From assembly GCA_018970725.1 (NCBI GenBank), contig JAGWVU010000019.1:27635-91634 (forward strand): a stretch of 64,000 bases of DNA, given 5' to 3'. Position 1 is the stretch's first letter, and each line of letters begins with the position of its first letter. This DNA comes from Verrucomicrobiota bacterium (lineage in GTDB: Bacteria; Verrucomicrobiota; Verrucomicrobiia; Verrucomicrobiales; DEV007). The position numbers were made by a program, and so were the translations under genes. The notes under the pieces are model-generated. The model was not told the DNA's origin, did no database searches, and saw nothing but the letters and a program-made list of their open reading frames with translations. This document shows positions 1-8,801 of the stretch, one piece after another.

Positions 1-32
1 TTAGTATTTCATAAGTCTTAATAAATTTCCCG

Positions 33-758
33 ATGATGCCCGCGTCCGATTGCTCCGCCCGCTTTTGCGATCTCACCGTCGCCCAGCTCGTGACGGCGGG
101 CACGAAAATCGGCGAAATACTGGGCGGGGTGCCGCCCCAGGACTCTTTCCTGCGCCAACTCGCCTCCGACCTGGTCGGGGACGTCGCCACCGTGGCCCGC
201 CTCGCCGCGGATCGTCCCACCGGGAAACTGCGCTCGCCCCGGGACGGGCTCGACGCCGAACGGAGGGAACTCTACATGGGATTGATGCGGATCATCCGGG
301 CGGGGGGGCGCCACCCATTCACCGCGAAGGCTGAGGCCGCCTCCCGGCTGAGCCGGGTGCTTGATCACCACGGGCTCACCGGAGGGACCGGGGAGTTGGA
401 TCTGTTCTTCGCCGGTCTCGATCCCTCGCCCTTTCAAATCGATCTGGCCACGCTCGATCTCCTCTCTTGGTATAAGAATCTGAAGACGGTGCAGGCGCAA
501 TATCGGGAAACGGAACGGGAGGAGGCCGGGGCGGCGCTCCCCCCGCTTTCGGAAGCGCGCCGCCAGCTTTCGTCGGTCCTCGGGCTGATCTATGAGGGCA
601 TCCGGCATCAGGCCGGCCGGGACCGGCAACCCTACGTCCGGTTGGCAGCATCCATCGAGGAAGCGATCGTCGGCACCTCCCTCAGCGGGATCCGCCATCC
701 GCGGAATCCGGATCCCGGCCGGTTGGCGGTTCCGGGGGAAGCGGCGCTCAACGGTTGA
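33..758 (+). CDS. Unrecognised helical protein
   Basis: A complete 241-residue frame: an in-frame TAA at 12-14 means that the start lies inside the window, with ATG at 33 or 36. No signal peptide, membrane segment or catalytic motif is visible. The protein looks soluble and mostly helical, with many Arg, Asp and Leu residues, and reads like a helical-bundle protein of unknown function. It lies 57 bases upstream of the prolyl-tRNA synthetase gene on the same strand, so the two may be co-transcribed. A long antisense frame covers both genes and is judged a shadow, because proS is unmistakable. I cannot assign a family or function. Confidence 0.6.
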   Translation: MMPASDCSARFCDLTVAQLVTAGTKIGEILGGVPPQDSFLRQLASDLVGDVATVARLAADRPTGKLRSPRDGLDAERRELYMGLMRIIRAGGRHPFTAKAEAASRLSRVLDHHGLTGGTGELDLFFAGLDPSPFQIDLATLDLLSWYKNLKTVQAQYRETEREEAGAALPPLSEARRQLSSVLGLIYEGIRHQAGRDRQPYVRLAASIEEAIVGTSLSGIRHPRNPDPGRLAVPGEAALNG

Positions 759-815
759 GTCCGGACGGACTCGCACTTGCTCATTGCGAAATCCCCCACA
801 AACTAGCCCTTCGCC

Positions 816-2405
816 ATGGCCTCCGCTCCGCAAAAACCGAAACAAACGCCGCAAGCCGCCCAACCCGCCCCCGTGAAAACGGCGATCACCCCGACCCGGG
901 AAGCGGATTTTCCGGAGTGGTATCAGCAAGTGGTGCGGGCGGCGGATCTGGCGGAAAACTCGGAGGTGCGCGGTTGCATGGTGATCAAGCCTCCCGGCTA
1001 CGGCATCTGGGAGCGGATGCAGGACCAGCTCGACGCCCATTTCAAGGCCACCGGTCACAAAAACGCCTACTTCCCGCTGCTCATTCCCTTGAGTTATCTG
1101 GAGAAAGAGGCGGAGCACGCCGAAGGCTTCGCCACCGAATGCGCCGTGGTCACCCACCACCGTCTGGAAGCGGAAAAGCAGCCGGACGGAACCGTGAAAA
1201 TGATTCCCACCGGGAAACTGGCGGAGCCCTACATCATCCGGCCCACCTCGGAAACCATCATCGGGGCCGCCTACGCCCGTTGGGTCCAGAGCTACCGGGA
1301 CCTGCCCATCCTCATCAACCAATGGGCCAACGTGATGCGTTGGGAAATGCGCCCCCGCCTCTTCCTCCGGACCGCGGAATTCCTCTGGCAGGAAGGCCAC
1401 ACCGCCCATGAGACCCGGGAGGAAGCCCTTGAGGAAACCCACCTCATGCACGGGGTTTATGAAACCTTCCTCCGGGATCACCTCGCCATTCCCTCGATTC
1501 CGGGGGAGAAGACCGAAGCCGAGCGCTTCCCCGGCGCGGAAAACACCTTCACCGTGGAAGCCATGGTCCAGGATCGCAAAGCCATCCAGGCCGGCACCTC
1601 GCACTTCCTCGGCCAGAATTTCGCCAAGGCGGCCAACATCAAATTCCAAGGGCGCGACGGCAGGGAACAATTCGCCTGGACCACCAGCTGGGGCGTGAGC
1701 ACCCGGCTCATCGGCACCCTCATCATGGCGCATGCGGACGATGACGGAGCCGTTCTCCCACCCAGGATCGCGCCGACCCAGGTCGTCATCCTGCCCGTCA
1801 CCCCAAAAGAGGAGACCAAGGCCGCCGTGCTCGAGGCCGCGGAACAACTGGCCGCCGCGCTCCGGCGCAAAAAAGCCTGGGGCGAGCCCGTCCGCGTGGA
1901 CGTAGACAAGCGGGATCTTAACGGCGGGGTGAAGAGTTGGGAATGGATCAAAAAAGGCGTCCCGCTGCGCATCGAGATCGGCCCCCGGGATCTGGAACAG
2001 GGCACGGCGGCTCTCTGCCAACGCTACCTCGGGCCCAAGGACAAGGCCTTTGTCCCCCTGCCACAGATCATCCAAACCATTGGCAGGACCTTGCAAGAAG
2101 TGCAAAAAGCCATGCTCGCCCGCGCTCTGGAGTTCCGGCGGGCCCATACCGTGGAGATCAATTCCCTGGACGATTTCCGGGCCTATTTCACGCCCCGGAA
2201 TCCTGACAAGCCGGAAATCCACGGGGGCTTCGCGCTGGCCCATTGGGGAGGCTCCGCGGCGGACGAGAAACGCTTGCAACAGGAATTCAAGGTGACGGTG
2301 CGCTGCATTCCCAAGGACCCTGCCATTTCGCCCGGAGAACCGGGGACCTGCTTCTACACCGGCAAGCCTTCCTCGAGGCGTTTGGTGTTCGCAAAGTCTT
2401 ACTGA
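816..2405 (+). CDS. proS: Prolyl-tRNA synthetase, type 3
   Basis: Class II aminoacyl-tRNA synthetase that charges tRNA-Pro with proline in the cytoplasm. The 529-residue protein is of the short archaeal/eukaryotic-type (ProS type 3) and lacks the editing insertion of the long bacterial form. Visible motifs are RPTSETII near residue 141, the motif-2 segment LRTAEFLWQEGHTAHE near 184-199, and the motif-3 segment GVSTRLIGTLIMAH near 293-306. An HGTP-type anticodon-binding domain follows (about 325-425), then the ProRS C-terminal domain, ending in the usual terminal Tyr (AKSY). The first 25 residues are a Pro/Ala/Lys-rich extension, so a later start is conceivable, but ATG 816 is the first in frame. 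Identification is firm. Confidence 0.97.
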   Translation: MASAPQKPKQTPQAAQPAPVKTAITPTREADFPEWYQQVVRAADLAENSEVRGCMVIKPPGYGIWERMQDQLDAHFKATGHKNAYFPLLIPLSYLEKEAEHAEGFATECAVVTHHRLEAEKQPDGTVKMIPTGKLAEPYIIRPTSETIIGAAYARWVQSYRDLPILINQWANVMRWEMRPRLFLRTAEFLWQEGHTAHETREEALEETHLMHGVYETFLRDHLAIPSIPGEKTEAERFPGAENTFTVEAMVQDRKAIQAGTSHFLGQNFAKAANIKFQGRDGREQFAWTTSWGVSTRLIGTLIMAHADDDGAVLPPRIAPTQVVILPVTPKEETKAAVLEAAEQLAAALRRKKAWGEPVRVDVDKRDLNGGVKSWEWIKKGVPLRIEIGPRDLEQGTAALCQRYLGPKDKAFVPLPQIIQTIGRTLQEVQKAMLARALEFRRAHTVEINSLDDFRAYFTPRNPDKPEIHGGFALAHWGGSAADEKRLQQEFKVTVRCIPKDPAISPGEPGTCFYTGKPSSRRLVFAKSY

Positions 2406-2471
2406 CCCGCCCTCGCATTTTCGCATTTGACGGCCCGCGGCAGCCGGACGAGTGGTTGCCCTTCCCGTAAA

Positions 2472-2732
2472 ATGGAGATGAGTGATCCCCAGCTGAAAGT
2501 CTTCGTAAAGTCAGGGTGCCCTTGGTGCGCCCAAGTGCTGGCCGACCTGCGGACCAATGGCTATGCCTTCGACCAAGTCGATGTCCTCGCCGATCCTGAC
2601 GCCTATGCCGAAATGCGGCGGATCTCGGGTCAATCCCTCGCTCCAACCGTCACTTTCGGCGATCTAATTCTGGCGGATTGCGGCGTTCCCGAACTGCGCG
2701 CGTTTCTCCAGGAACACGGGATCCGGCCCTGA
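2472..2732 (+). CDS. Glutaredoxin-like protein
   Basis: An 86-residue thioredoxin-fold protein, probably a cytoplasmic dithiol glutaredoxin that reduces disulfides or glutathionylated proteins. It shows the CPWC redox motif at about residues 15-18, the strand-helix pattern after it, and the cis-Pro segment LAPTVTFGD followed by a conserved-looking Gly-Val turn near the C-terminus. The open frame extends to 2427, but the MEMSDPQLKVF start at 2472 gives the normal family length. It sits 66 bases after proS and 19 bases before the next gene on the same strand. The fold and motif are clear; the exact substrate is unknown. Confidence 0.85.
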   Translation: MEMSDPQLKVFVKSGCPWCAQVLADLRTNGYAFDQVDVLADPDAYAEMRRISGQSLAPTVTFGDLILADCGVPELRAFLQEHGIRP

Positions 2733-2751
2733 CCGCAACGGCAATCGACTC

Positions 2752-3579
2752 ATGGATGTCACGTTCCAACCGCTCCTTGGCCTGGCCGCAACCGTCGTCC
2801 TCGCTTTCGCCTTGCGGACCTTCCACCACCCGGTTCTCCGCAAGGCGGGTGCCATCCTCATCCTCGCGGCCAGTTATGGGTTCGGTTGGATGCTGCTGAA
2901 AAGCCACCTCGGCGGGGTCGCCGCCGTGGTCGCGTGGTTTCTGTTCCCTTGGTTTGAACTCCTCACCCGCATCCGGGGCCTCCGCATGCCGATCCACAAG
3001 GAACTCGCTCATGTCTCCCCTCCCTCGGCCATGCGTTTTCCGGAACTTTCGGTCCTCACCACCGAGATCGAAGCGGAAGGGTTCGAGTATGTCGATGACA
3101 CCGGTTGGGTTTGGGAGGGAATGAATCAATTCTACCGTCTGTTCTACCACGAGGGACGCCGCACCGAAGCCGCGATCTGCCTCGCGGAGCAAAACGAACT
3201 GGGCTTGTCTTACGTCAGCCTCACCAGCCGCGACGCCCACGGCAACATCCTCCGCACCTGGAACTATCCTTTCTCCGAAACCATGGCGATGTCCCCACGG
3301 GTCCGGATCAACCCGGCACCAATGGCCGCCTCCTTCGTCGAACTGCTCGAACTTCACGAACACTTCCTCATGGACAGGGGAATCGATCCCTCCATTCTCC
3401 CCAAACTGGCGCCCGAGGAGATTCCCGGAGCCATTGCCTCCGAAATCCGGGATCAAGTGGATCACAACTTCTCCCGCGGCCTCATCGCCCCGATCGGGGA
3501 CGACACCTTCCGTTATTCCTGGCGCGGGCTGGTCTTCCTTTGGGCCCAGTTCGTCAAGGATATGGTCCGCTTGTCTTGA
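2752..3579 (+). CDS. Membrane-anchored hypothetical protein
   Basis: A 275-residue protein with two hydrophobic stretches at the N-terminus (about residues 5-21 and 33-62), the second ending in a Trp/Phe-rich interface. About 200 soluble residues follow, rich in Glu and aromatic residues (for example VDDTGWVWEGMNQFYRLFYHEG and RTWNYPFSETMAM). No catalytic motif is recognised. The soluble part may face the cytoplasm or the periplasm; the sequence does not decide this. It lies between the glutaredoxin-like gene and deoC, with short gaps, so a shared transcript is likely. Coding status is supported by position and composition; function is unknown. Confidence 0.75.
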   Translation: MDVTFQPLLGLAATVVLAFALRTFHHPVLRKAGAILILAASYGFGWMLLKSHLGGVAAVVAWFLFPWFELLTRIRGLRMPIHKELAHVSPPSAMRFPELSVLTTEIEAEGFEYVDDTGWVWEGMNQFYRLFYHEGRRTEAAICLAEQNELGLSYVSLTSRDAHGNILRTWNYPFSETMAMSPRVRINPAPMAASFVELLELHEHFLMDRGIDPSILPKLAPEEIPGAIASEIRDQVDHNFSRGLIAPIGDDTFRYSWRGLVFLWAQFVKDMVRLS

Positions 3580-3613
3580 GAATCGGATCTGCCCGGTCCA
3601 TGTTGGCGGGGTC

Positions 3614-4507
3614 ATGACCCCGACTTCACGTCTTCCCTCCCTCGACGCGGTGGCCATCGAGGAACGCGCCGCCGCCTTCACACGCCGATCGTTCAAAGGG
3701 CGGTGCAAACTCGAGGCCCTGAAACTCGCGGTCTCCATGATGGATCTGACCACACTCGAGGGCAACGACACCCAGGGCAAGGTCGCTCATCTCGTCGCCA
3801 AGGCGCTCCGCCCCATGCCGGAACGCTACGACTGCCCGCCCTGCGCCGCCGTCTGCGTCTACCCCAACCTCGTGCCCCACGCCGTCCGGCTCGCCGCCGG
3901 CTCCAGGCTCCAGGTGGCGGCGGTCGCCACCGCTTTCCCCAGCGGTCAATTCCCCTTGGAACAGAAACTTGCGGATGTGCGTTGGGCGGTCGGCCAAGGG
4001 GCCACGGAAATCGACATGGTCATCAGCCGCGGCGAATTCCTCCGCGGCAACCGATCCCTCACCTTCGACGAAATCGCCGCCACCAAGGAAGCCTGCGGCC
4101 CCGCCCACCTCAAGGTCATCTTTGAAACCGGGGAACTGCAGACCTATGACAATGTCCGCCTCGCCTCGGAGATCGCCATCAAAGCCGGCGCGGACTTCAT
4201 CAAGACCTCCACCGGGAAAATCAGCCCGGCCGCCACCCTTCCCGTCACCCTCGTGATGCTCCTCGCGGTGCGCGACGTCTATCTGGATACGGGAAAACGG
4301 ATCGGCATCAAACCGGCCGGGGGCATTCGCCAAGCCAAGGAAGCTCTCCACTACCTCGCCATGGTCAAGGAAATCCTCGGAGACGATTGGCTTCATCCCG
4401 ACCTCTTTCGTTTCGGGGCCAGCGCCCTGCTCGTCGATGTCACCCTGCAGATCGCCAAATCGATCGACGGCGGTTACCAGAATCCGGATTCCTTCTCCCT
4501 CCCGTGA
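3614..4507 (+). CDS. deoC: Deoxyribose-phosphate aldolase
   Basis: Class I aldolase that cleaves 2-deoxy-D-ribose 5-phosphate to glyceraldehyde 3-phosphate and acetaldehyde in deoxynucleoside catabolism. The 297-residue protein has the full TIM-barrel signature set: VCVYPNLV, VAAVATAFPSGQ, EIDMVISRGEF, LKVIFETGEL, the Schiff-base lysine segment FIKTSTGK, and GIKPAGGIR near the phosphate-binding end. It belongs to the longer DeoC subgroup. ATG 3614 was chosen because the upstream part of the open frame overlaps the preceding gene in another frame and has no family similarity. It lies 34 bases after the membrane-protein gene. No deoxynucleoside operon partners are adjacent. Confidence 0.95.
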   Translation: MTPTSRLPSLDAVAIEERAAAFTRRSFKGRCKLEALKLAVSMMDLTTLEGNDTQGKVAHLVAKALRPMPERYDCPPCAAVCVYPNLVPHAVRLAAGSRLQVAAVATAFPSGQFPLEQKLADVRWAVGQGATEIDMVISRGEFLRGNRSLTFDEIAATKEACGPAHLKVIFETGELQTYDNVRLASEIAIKAGADFIKTSTGKISPAATLPVTLVMLLAVRDVYLDTGKRIGIKPAGGIRQAKEALHYLAMVKEILGDDWLHPDLFRFGASALLVDVTLQIAKSIDGGYQNPDSFSLP

Positions 4508-4700
4508 GCTGAAAACAGGAGGGCTTCGGGCTCGCGTTCTGGGGTCTGTTGCAACCTGAAGGGTCTCCCCCGAACGGGCGTGCATGATGGGGAGGGAAGC
4601 TGGAACGGAATTCCGGGGATTCCGCTACGCAACCGGCATTCCCGTAGTGGAATCGCTCACCGACTCCGTCGTGGGTGCCCATCGGGGCCATTCCCACCAG

Positions 4701-4876
4701 CCCGCATTTCTCAAGGATCGCGTCGCGAGGCGCAGGCAAATGGCATTTTCTGCAAGGCGCGCGAAGGATTCCGGGGAGAGCGGTGGGCCGACACACCGTG
4801 AACTCCGGAATTCGAGCGGAACGCGGCAGGAATGCCATTGGCCAAGCCGCAGCAGCGAGAGCTTGAGAAATGCGGG
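4701..4876 (+). repeat. Dispersed palindromic element, copy 1 (full length)
   Basis: This 176-bp unit begins CCCGCATTTCTCAAG and ends with the exact reverse complement CTTGAGAAATGCGGG. The flanks carry a 4-bp direct repeat, CCAG at 4697-4700 and 4877-4880, like a target-site duplication. The two halves are imperfect reverse complements (for example ATGGCATT...CTGC in each arm) around a central hairpin near 4789, so the whole unit can fold on itself. Copies 2-4 are at 10032-10207, 59259-59367 and 60565-60672. No protein is encoded, so it would have to be moved in trans, as a MITE is. The family is not recognised. Confidence 0.85.
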
Positions 4877-4936
4877 CCAGCTCCAAACGGATCCAGCTGT
4901 TTTTTTGTTGACTGTTCAAATATCGTGCTCCATGAG

Positions 4937-4954
4937 TATGGTCATATGACCATA
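4937..4954. promoter_or_regulatory. 18-bp perfect palindrome, probable operator
   Basis: TATGGTCATATGACCATA reads identically on both strands and lies about 52 bases upstream of the SNF2 helicase start, in an AT-rich stretch. The core TGGTC-N4-GACCA resembles sites of FadR-type GntR repressors. That link is inference, and no GntR gene is in the window. A TTGACT hexamer lies just upstream at 4908-4913. Confidence 0.5.
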
Positions 4955-5006
4955 ATGTTCTTTTGTTTGATTCCATCAGAGAAAAATCAACCCGAAGTTG
5001 CAGGCG

Positions 5007-7751
5007 ATGCGGCGTGCGTCTGATTCCAGAACGAGAGGGCGCCGGTCCTTGGCGGATCATCTTTCGCACCTCTCCGTGCCCGTTGCGGAACGCTTGCTGG
5101 GGCCGGAAGGTCGGCGGATGCTTCTCCTCAGCCGGGGGCAACCCGGCCGGTTCGAGGGCGGGTTGCGCGGGCGCAAGGCTCTCTTCGTGGATTGCGCGGA
5201 GACGGAGGGGACGCCAGGCGTGAGGGTTGAAATCCGGTTGGACGAGGGGCGACGGGGTGGGCTGAGACTGCGGTGTCTCGACTGCGGTTCCGGCCCCTGC
5301 CTCCATCAGGCGGGAGCCCTGGCCTTTGTCCTCGAGCGGAAGGTGGCTCTCGGCCTGGCGGCCGCGCCAATCGCCAAGGTGCCGGTTGAATGGCTGGACG
5401 AGCCGGGACTCGTGGACATGGCGCTGGCGCAGCGCCGGGCCAAGGCCCTGGCGGAGCCGATGCAGGTGACGGCATTGGATGGTTCGACACCTTGGACGGA
5501 CTACACCGTCACGAACCGCAACTCGGGGCACTCCTACCGGGTGGCACTGCGTGGATGGGAAGGCGGTCAGTCGTATTGCAGTTGTCCGGATTTCCGGAAG
5601 AACACCCTGGCGCTCTGCAAACACACTCTGCGAGTGATCTCATGGGCCAAGCGGAAGTTTCCGGCGAAGATTCGGAGGACTCCCTGGAGACCGGACCGCT
5701 TTGCGCTCTCCCTGACCTATGGCGAGACGCTCAAACTGAAACTCGAGGGACCACCGGAGAGCGCCCCTCCGAGCCTTGCCCCAACCCTGCTGCCCATCCT
5801 TGGCAAAGCTTGGGAACGGCCCGGGGAAGTGGCCGAGGTGGTGAACATCGCCCGGAGGCTGGCCGCCTCGGGAACGGAGGTGATCGTTTATCCCGATGCG
5901 GAGGCCTACATCAGCCGGACCTTGGACCGGGAGTGGTTCGTCCGCCGGATGGAAGCGCTCCGGCATCACTCCGGGGATCATCCCCTCCGGAACGACCTTT
6001 TGCGGGTGCCGTTGCTCCCCTATCAACTCGAGGGCATTGCGTTCGCAGCCGTCGCCGGCCGATCGATCCTTGCGGACGAGATGGGACTGGGCAAGACCAT
6101 CCAAGCCATTGGTCTGGCGGAATTGCTGGCCCGCGAAGGCGAGGTTTCCCGGGTTCTGGTCGTTTGTCCGGCCTCCCTGAAAGCGCAATGGGCCTCCGAA
6201 ATCGGCCGCTTTTCCCACCGGAACTGCCATCTGGTGCTCGGGAACGGCCCCAGCCGGGCCGAACAATATCGTCACGAAACCTTCTTCACGGTCTGCAACT
6301 ACGAACAAGTCACCCGAGACCGGGGCACGGTGGAGCGGGAGCGTTGGGACCTGATCATTCTGGATGAAGGGCAGCGCATCAAGAATTGGGAGGCAAAAAC
6401 CAGCCGGGCCATCAAATCGCTCCCCTCCCCCTACGCCCTTGTGCTCTCGGGCACCCCGTTGGAGAATCGGCTCGATGAACTCTTTTCCATCATGGAGTTC
6501 ATCGACGACCGCAGGCTCGGCCCGGCCTTCCGCTTCTACAACCGGTATCGGGTGGTCGATGAGAAAGGCAAGGTGGCGGGCTACCGGAATCTGGGGGAAC
6601 TCAGGGAACGTCTCCGGCCCTGCCTGCTCCGGCGCACCCGGGCCGCGCTCCTTCGGGATTTGCCCGCCCGCACCACCGAAATCGTGCGCGTCCGGCCAAC
6701 GGAGGAGCAGGCGGAAATTTCCTCGGAACAGCTGCGGATTGTCAGTTCCATCACGAGGAAAAAACAGCTCAACGAGCTGGACTTGTGTCGTTTGCGTGGG
6801 GCCTTGCTGACGGCCCGTCTGGCAGCGGACAGCACCTTCCTCATTCATCGCCAGGCGCCCGGTCATTCCAGCAAACTTCAGCGGCTGAAAGAACTCCTGA
6901 CCGACTTGGCGCTCGAGGAAGACCGCAAGATCATCATTTTTTCCGAATGGACGACCATGCTCGATTTGATTGAGCCCCTGCTCCATCCGCTTGGACTGGA
7001 ACATGTCAGGTTGCAAGGCTCGGTTCCGCAGAAGGACCGTCAAGCGCTGGTCTCCCGTTTCCAGACCGTGCCCGCTTGCCGCGTTTTCCTCACGACCAAT
7101 GCCGGCTCCGTCGGGCTCAATCTGCAAGCCGCCAACACCATAATCAATGTCGATCTCCCTTGGAATCCTGCCATCCTTGAACAACGCATCGCCAGAGCGC
7201 ACCGGATGGGGCAGAAGCGACCCGTCCAAGTCTTCCTCCTGGTTACCGAAGGAACCATCGAGGAGAACCTCTTGCACACGCTCGGCGCCAAACATGAATT
7301 GGCCCGCGCCGCACTGGATCTGGATGCGGAGCTGGATTCCGTGGAGCTTTCCTCCGGGATGGAGGAGTTGAAACGGCGATTGGAGATTCTTCTCGGCAAG
7401 CCACCGGAACCCACGCCCGATGTGACCGCTCCGGCACCGATGGAATCGCCGGCAAGGCTCCTGCGCCCGCCATCGAACAAGTCCGAAGCCGTTGGGGGCG
7501 ACCGGCTTGGTCTCCTCTTCGCCGCCTTGGCGGAAATTCTTCCGCAACCGACCGCGGATTCCCCGGCCCTGCAGGTGGTTGCGCGGCGGATTCGGGCCAC
7601 TCTGGACGAGTGCTTGACCTCCGAGAACGACGGAAGAGTCCGCCTGTCGTTCACCCTGGCGGATCACGCCACCGTGGACCGATTGGCGGAGATACTCAGC
7701 CGCTGCTCAGCCCCGCAGGCGGGAGGGGGCGGGATCATTCTGGCGGATTGA
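5007..7751 (+). CDS. SWIM zinc-finger SNF2-family helicase
   Basis: A 914-residue DNA-dependent ATPase of the bacterial SNF2/HepA-like group, presumably remodelling protein-DNA or RNA polymerase complexes. A SWIM-type zinc motif (YCSCPDF...CKH) lies near residues 189-205. The helicase N-terminal half has Walker A DEMGLGKT near 356 and motif II DEGQ near 451, where most relatives have DEAQ or DEAH. The C-terminal half carries LTTNAGSVGLNLQAANTIINVDLPWNP and QRIARAHRMGQ near 694-736. A tail of about 150 residues is unassigned. The frame opens with a TTG at 4998; ATG 5007 was preferred. Palindromic operator 4937-4954 lies upstream. The family is certain; the role in this cell is unknown. Confidence 0.93.
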   Translation: MRRASDSRTRGRRSLADHLSHLSVPVAERLLGPEGRRMLLLSRGQPGRFEGGLRGRKALFVDCAETEGTPGVRVEIRLDEGRRGGLRLRCLDCGSGPCLHQAGALAFVLERKVALGLAAAPIAKVPVEWLDEPGLVDMALAQRRAKALAEPMQVTALDGSTPWTDYTVTNRNSGHSYRVALRGWEGGQSYCSCPDFRKNTLALCKHTLRVISWAKRKFPAKIRRTPWRPDRFALSLTYGETLKLKLEGPPESAPPSLAPTLLPILGKAWERPGEVAEVVNIARRLAASGTEVIVYPDAEAYISRTLDREWFVRRMEALRHHSGDHPLRNDLLRVPLLPYQLEGIAFAAVAGRSILADEMGLGKTIQAIGLAELLAREGEVSRVLVVCPASLKAQWASEIGRFSHRNCHLVLGNGPSRAEQYRHETFFTVCNYEQVTRDRGTVERERWDLIILDEGQRIKNWEAKTSRAIKSLPSPYALVLSGTPLENRLDELFSIMEFIDDRRLGPAFRFYNRYRVVDEKGKVAGYRNLGELRERLRPCLLRRTRAALLRDLPARTTEIVRVRPTEEQAEISSEQLRIVSSITRKKQLNELDLCRLRGALLTARLAADSTFLIHRQAPGHSSKLQRLKELLTDLALEEDRKIIIFSEWTTMLDLIEPLLHPLGLEHVRLQGSVPQKDRQALVSRFQTVPACRVFLTTNAGSVGLNLQAANTIINVDLPWNPAILEQRIARAHRMGQKRPVQVFLLVTEGTIEENLLHTLGAKHELARAALDLDAELDSVELSSGMEELKRRLEILLGKPPEPTPDVTAPAPMESPARLLRPPSNKSEAVGGDRLGLLFAALAEILPQPTADSPALQVVARRIRATLDECLTSENDGRVRLSFTLADHATVDRLAEILSRCSAPQAGGGGIILAD

Positions 7752-7810
7752 GGCCCACTTCCCGAACCGGACCTGAAAACCCAACATGAGACAAAAAACC
7801 TGACGAAAAG

Positions 7811-8458
7811 ATGCATAAGAAAGATCAGGCAGGCGAACGACCGGATGCGGAACCTGACCACGATTGGGAAATCGATTTCCGGGTTGCGGAAGCCCGGAGC
7901 AGCTACCCGGAAGAGGTTTGGTCGTCTGACGATGGCCGCGAGAGCGGACTCCTCTGTCAGGCGGCCCCTGACTACCCGGAAGATTTTTTTCCAGCGGACG
8001 GGGAGGATCTCCCCGACGCATCTGGATCGGTGGACGAGCTTGGAGGGGATCGGAATCCATCCGGCGGAGAAGTCATGGACCGCTTTAGGCGCGGGGAATG
8101 GCCGGGTCAGGGTGGGGATCTGTCGTTCGGTGGCCAAACGGTGCCAGGCTTCGTCGGGGAACCCTTGGACTTCACTGATAACCTGATTGACCTGCATGAA
8201 TACCACGAGGGCCCGCCAGGTTTCGGCGAGGACGCCTGTGGTGCTGACAGCGGTCCGTGGTGTTTCGGGGAGGAAGGCTTTGGTTCCGATGGCGGACCCT
8301 GGTATTTCGGGGAGGAGCCGTTGAGCTTTGGCGAGGCATTTGGGAATCAGGACAGGGAATTCCCGGACCCAGGTGAGGAAGCGCTGGAATGGACGGCGCA
8401 GGGACCTCTGGAAGAAATCCCGCCAGTGGAGTGGATTGATGTGCCGCCGGATGATTGA
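7811..8458 (+). CDS. Acidic low-complexity hypothetical protein
   Basis: This 215-residue frame encodes a very acidic protein rich in Asp, Glu, Gly, Pro and Trp. It has a short repeated pattern near residues 145-180 (GPWCFGEEGFG, then GPWYFGEEPLSFGE). No signal peptide, membrane segment or known domain is visible, and it is probably disordered. It begins 59 bases after the SNF2 gene on the same strand. The opposite strand has a basic 289-codon frame, but that one runs into the end of the helicase gene, so the plus-strand frame is preferred. The confidence is only moderate: the composition could partly reflect GC-rich noncoding sequence. Confidence 0.45.
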   Translation: MHKKDQAGERPDAEPDHDWEIDFRVAEARSSYPEEVWSSDDGRESGLLCQAAPDYPEDFFPADGEDLPDASGSVDELGGDRNPSGGEVMDRFRRGEWPGQGGDLSFGGQTVPGFVGEPLDFTDNLIDLHEYHEGPPGFGEDACGADSGPWCFGEEGFGSDGGPWYFGEEPLSFGEAFGNQDREFPDPGEEALEWTAQGPLEEIPPVEWIDVPPDD

Positions 8459-8801
8459 TCCCAAAAACCGGCCGAGAGATCCTGACACGCCGAGCCGCGC
8501 CGCGTCGCAGCAGGATTTTGTCTGGTGGTCCACGGTTCTCGCACAACCTCCGGAGGGCCAGCTTCCGTGATGGCCGGCAAATTTCGAGGTTGTTTGCCGG
8601 CGGTGCGGAGCCCCGCCCTCCGGATCATTTTCCGTTTCCAGTTTTAGGTTCCCCTCAAGATCCGCGTGGGCTTGGGCAGCGGCTGATTAGCGTGAGTCCG
8701 GTGGATCATGGTATCTTGATCCTGAGATGGACGCCCGGTCGAAGGAAGTATCGGCGGGAGCGGCGAAAGCGGAAGCCTCTCGAACCCTTGGCAAACGGAA
8801 C
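8459..8801. other. Intergenic region with one hairpin
   Basis: No convincing gene is seen. An inverted repeat with 9-bp arms (GCCGGCAAA at 8573-8581 and TTTGCCGGC at 8593-8601, 11-base loop) is the only clear structure. It is not followed by a T run on either strand, so it is not a classic terminator. The promoter of the downstream flavoprotein gene should lie here but was not recognised. Confidence 0.4.

Larger units (their letters stand above)
4508..5006. other. Intergenic region with mobile-like repeat and operator
   Basis: This gap of about 500 bases between deoC and the SNF2 helicase gene holds copy 1 of the dispersed palindromic element (4701-4876) and an 18-bp perfect palindrome (4937-4954). 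It also holds an AT-rich stretch from about 4899 that probably carries the helicase promoter. Short open frames here are not convincing genes. Confidence 0.7.

Noticed and set aside
18..2426. 802-codon open frame antisense to proS and the first gene
   Set aside because: proS has all family motifs on the plus strand. The antisense frame has no recognisable motif and is a by-product of high GC at third positions.
7664..8533. 289-codon minus-strand frame opposite the acidic protein
   Set aside because: It runs into the SNF2 coding region and has a shadow-like basic composition; the plus frame fits gene order better.
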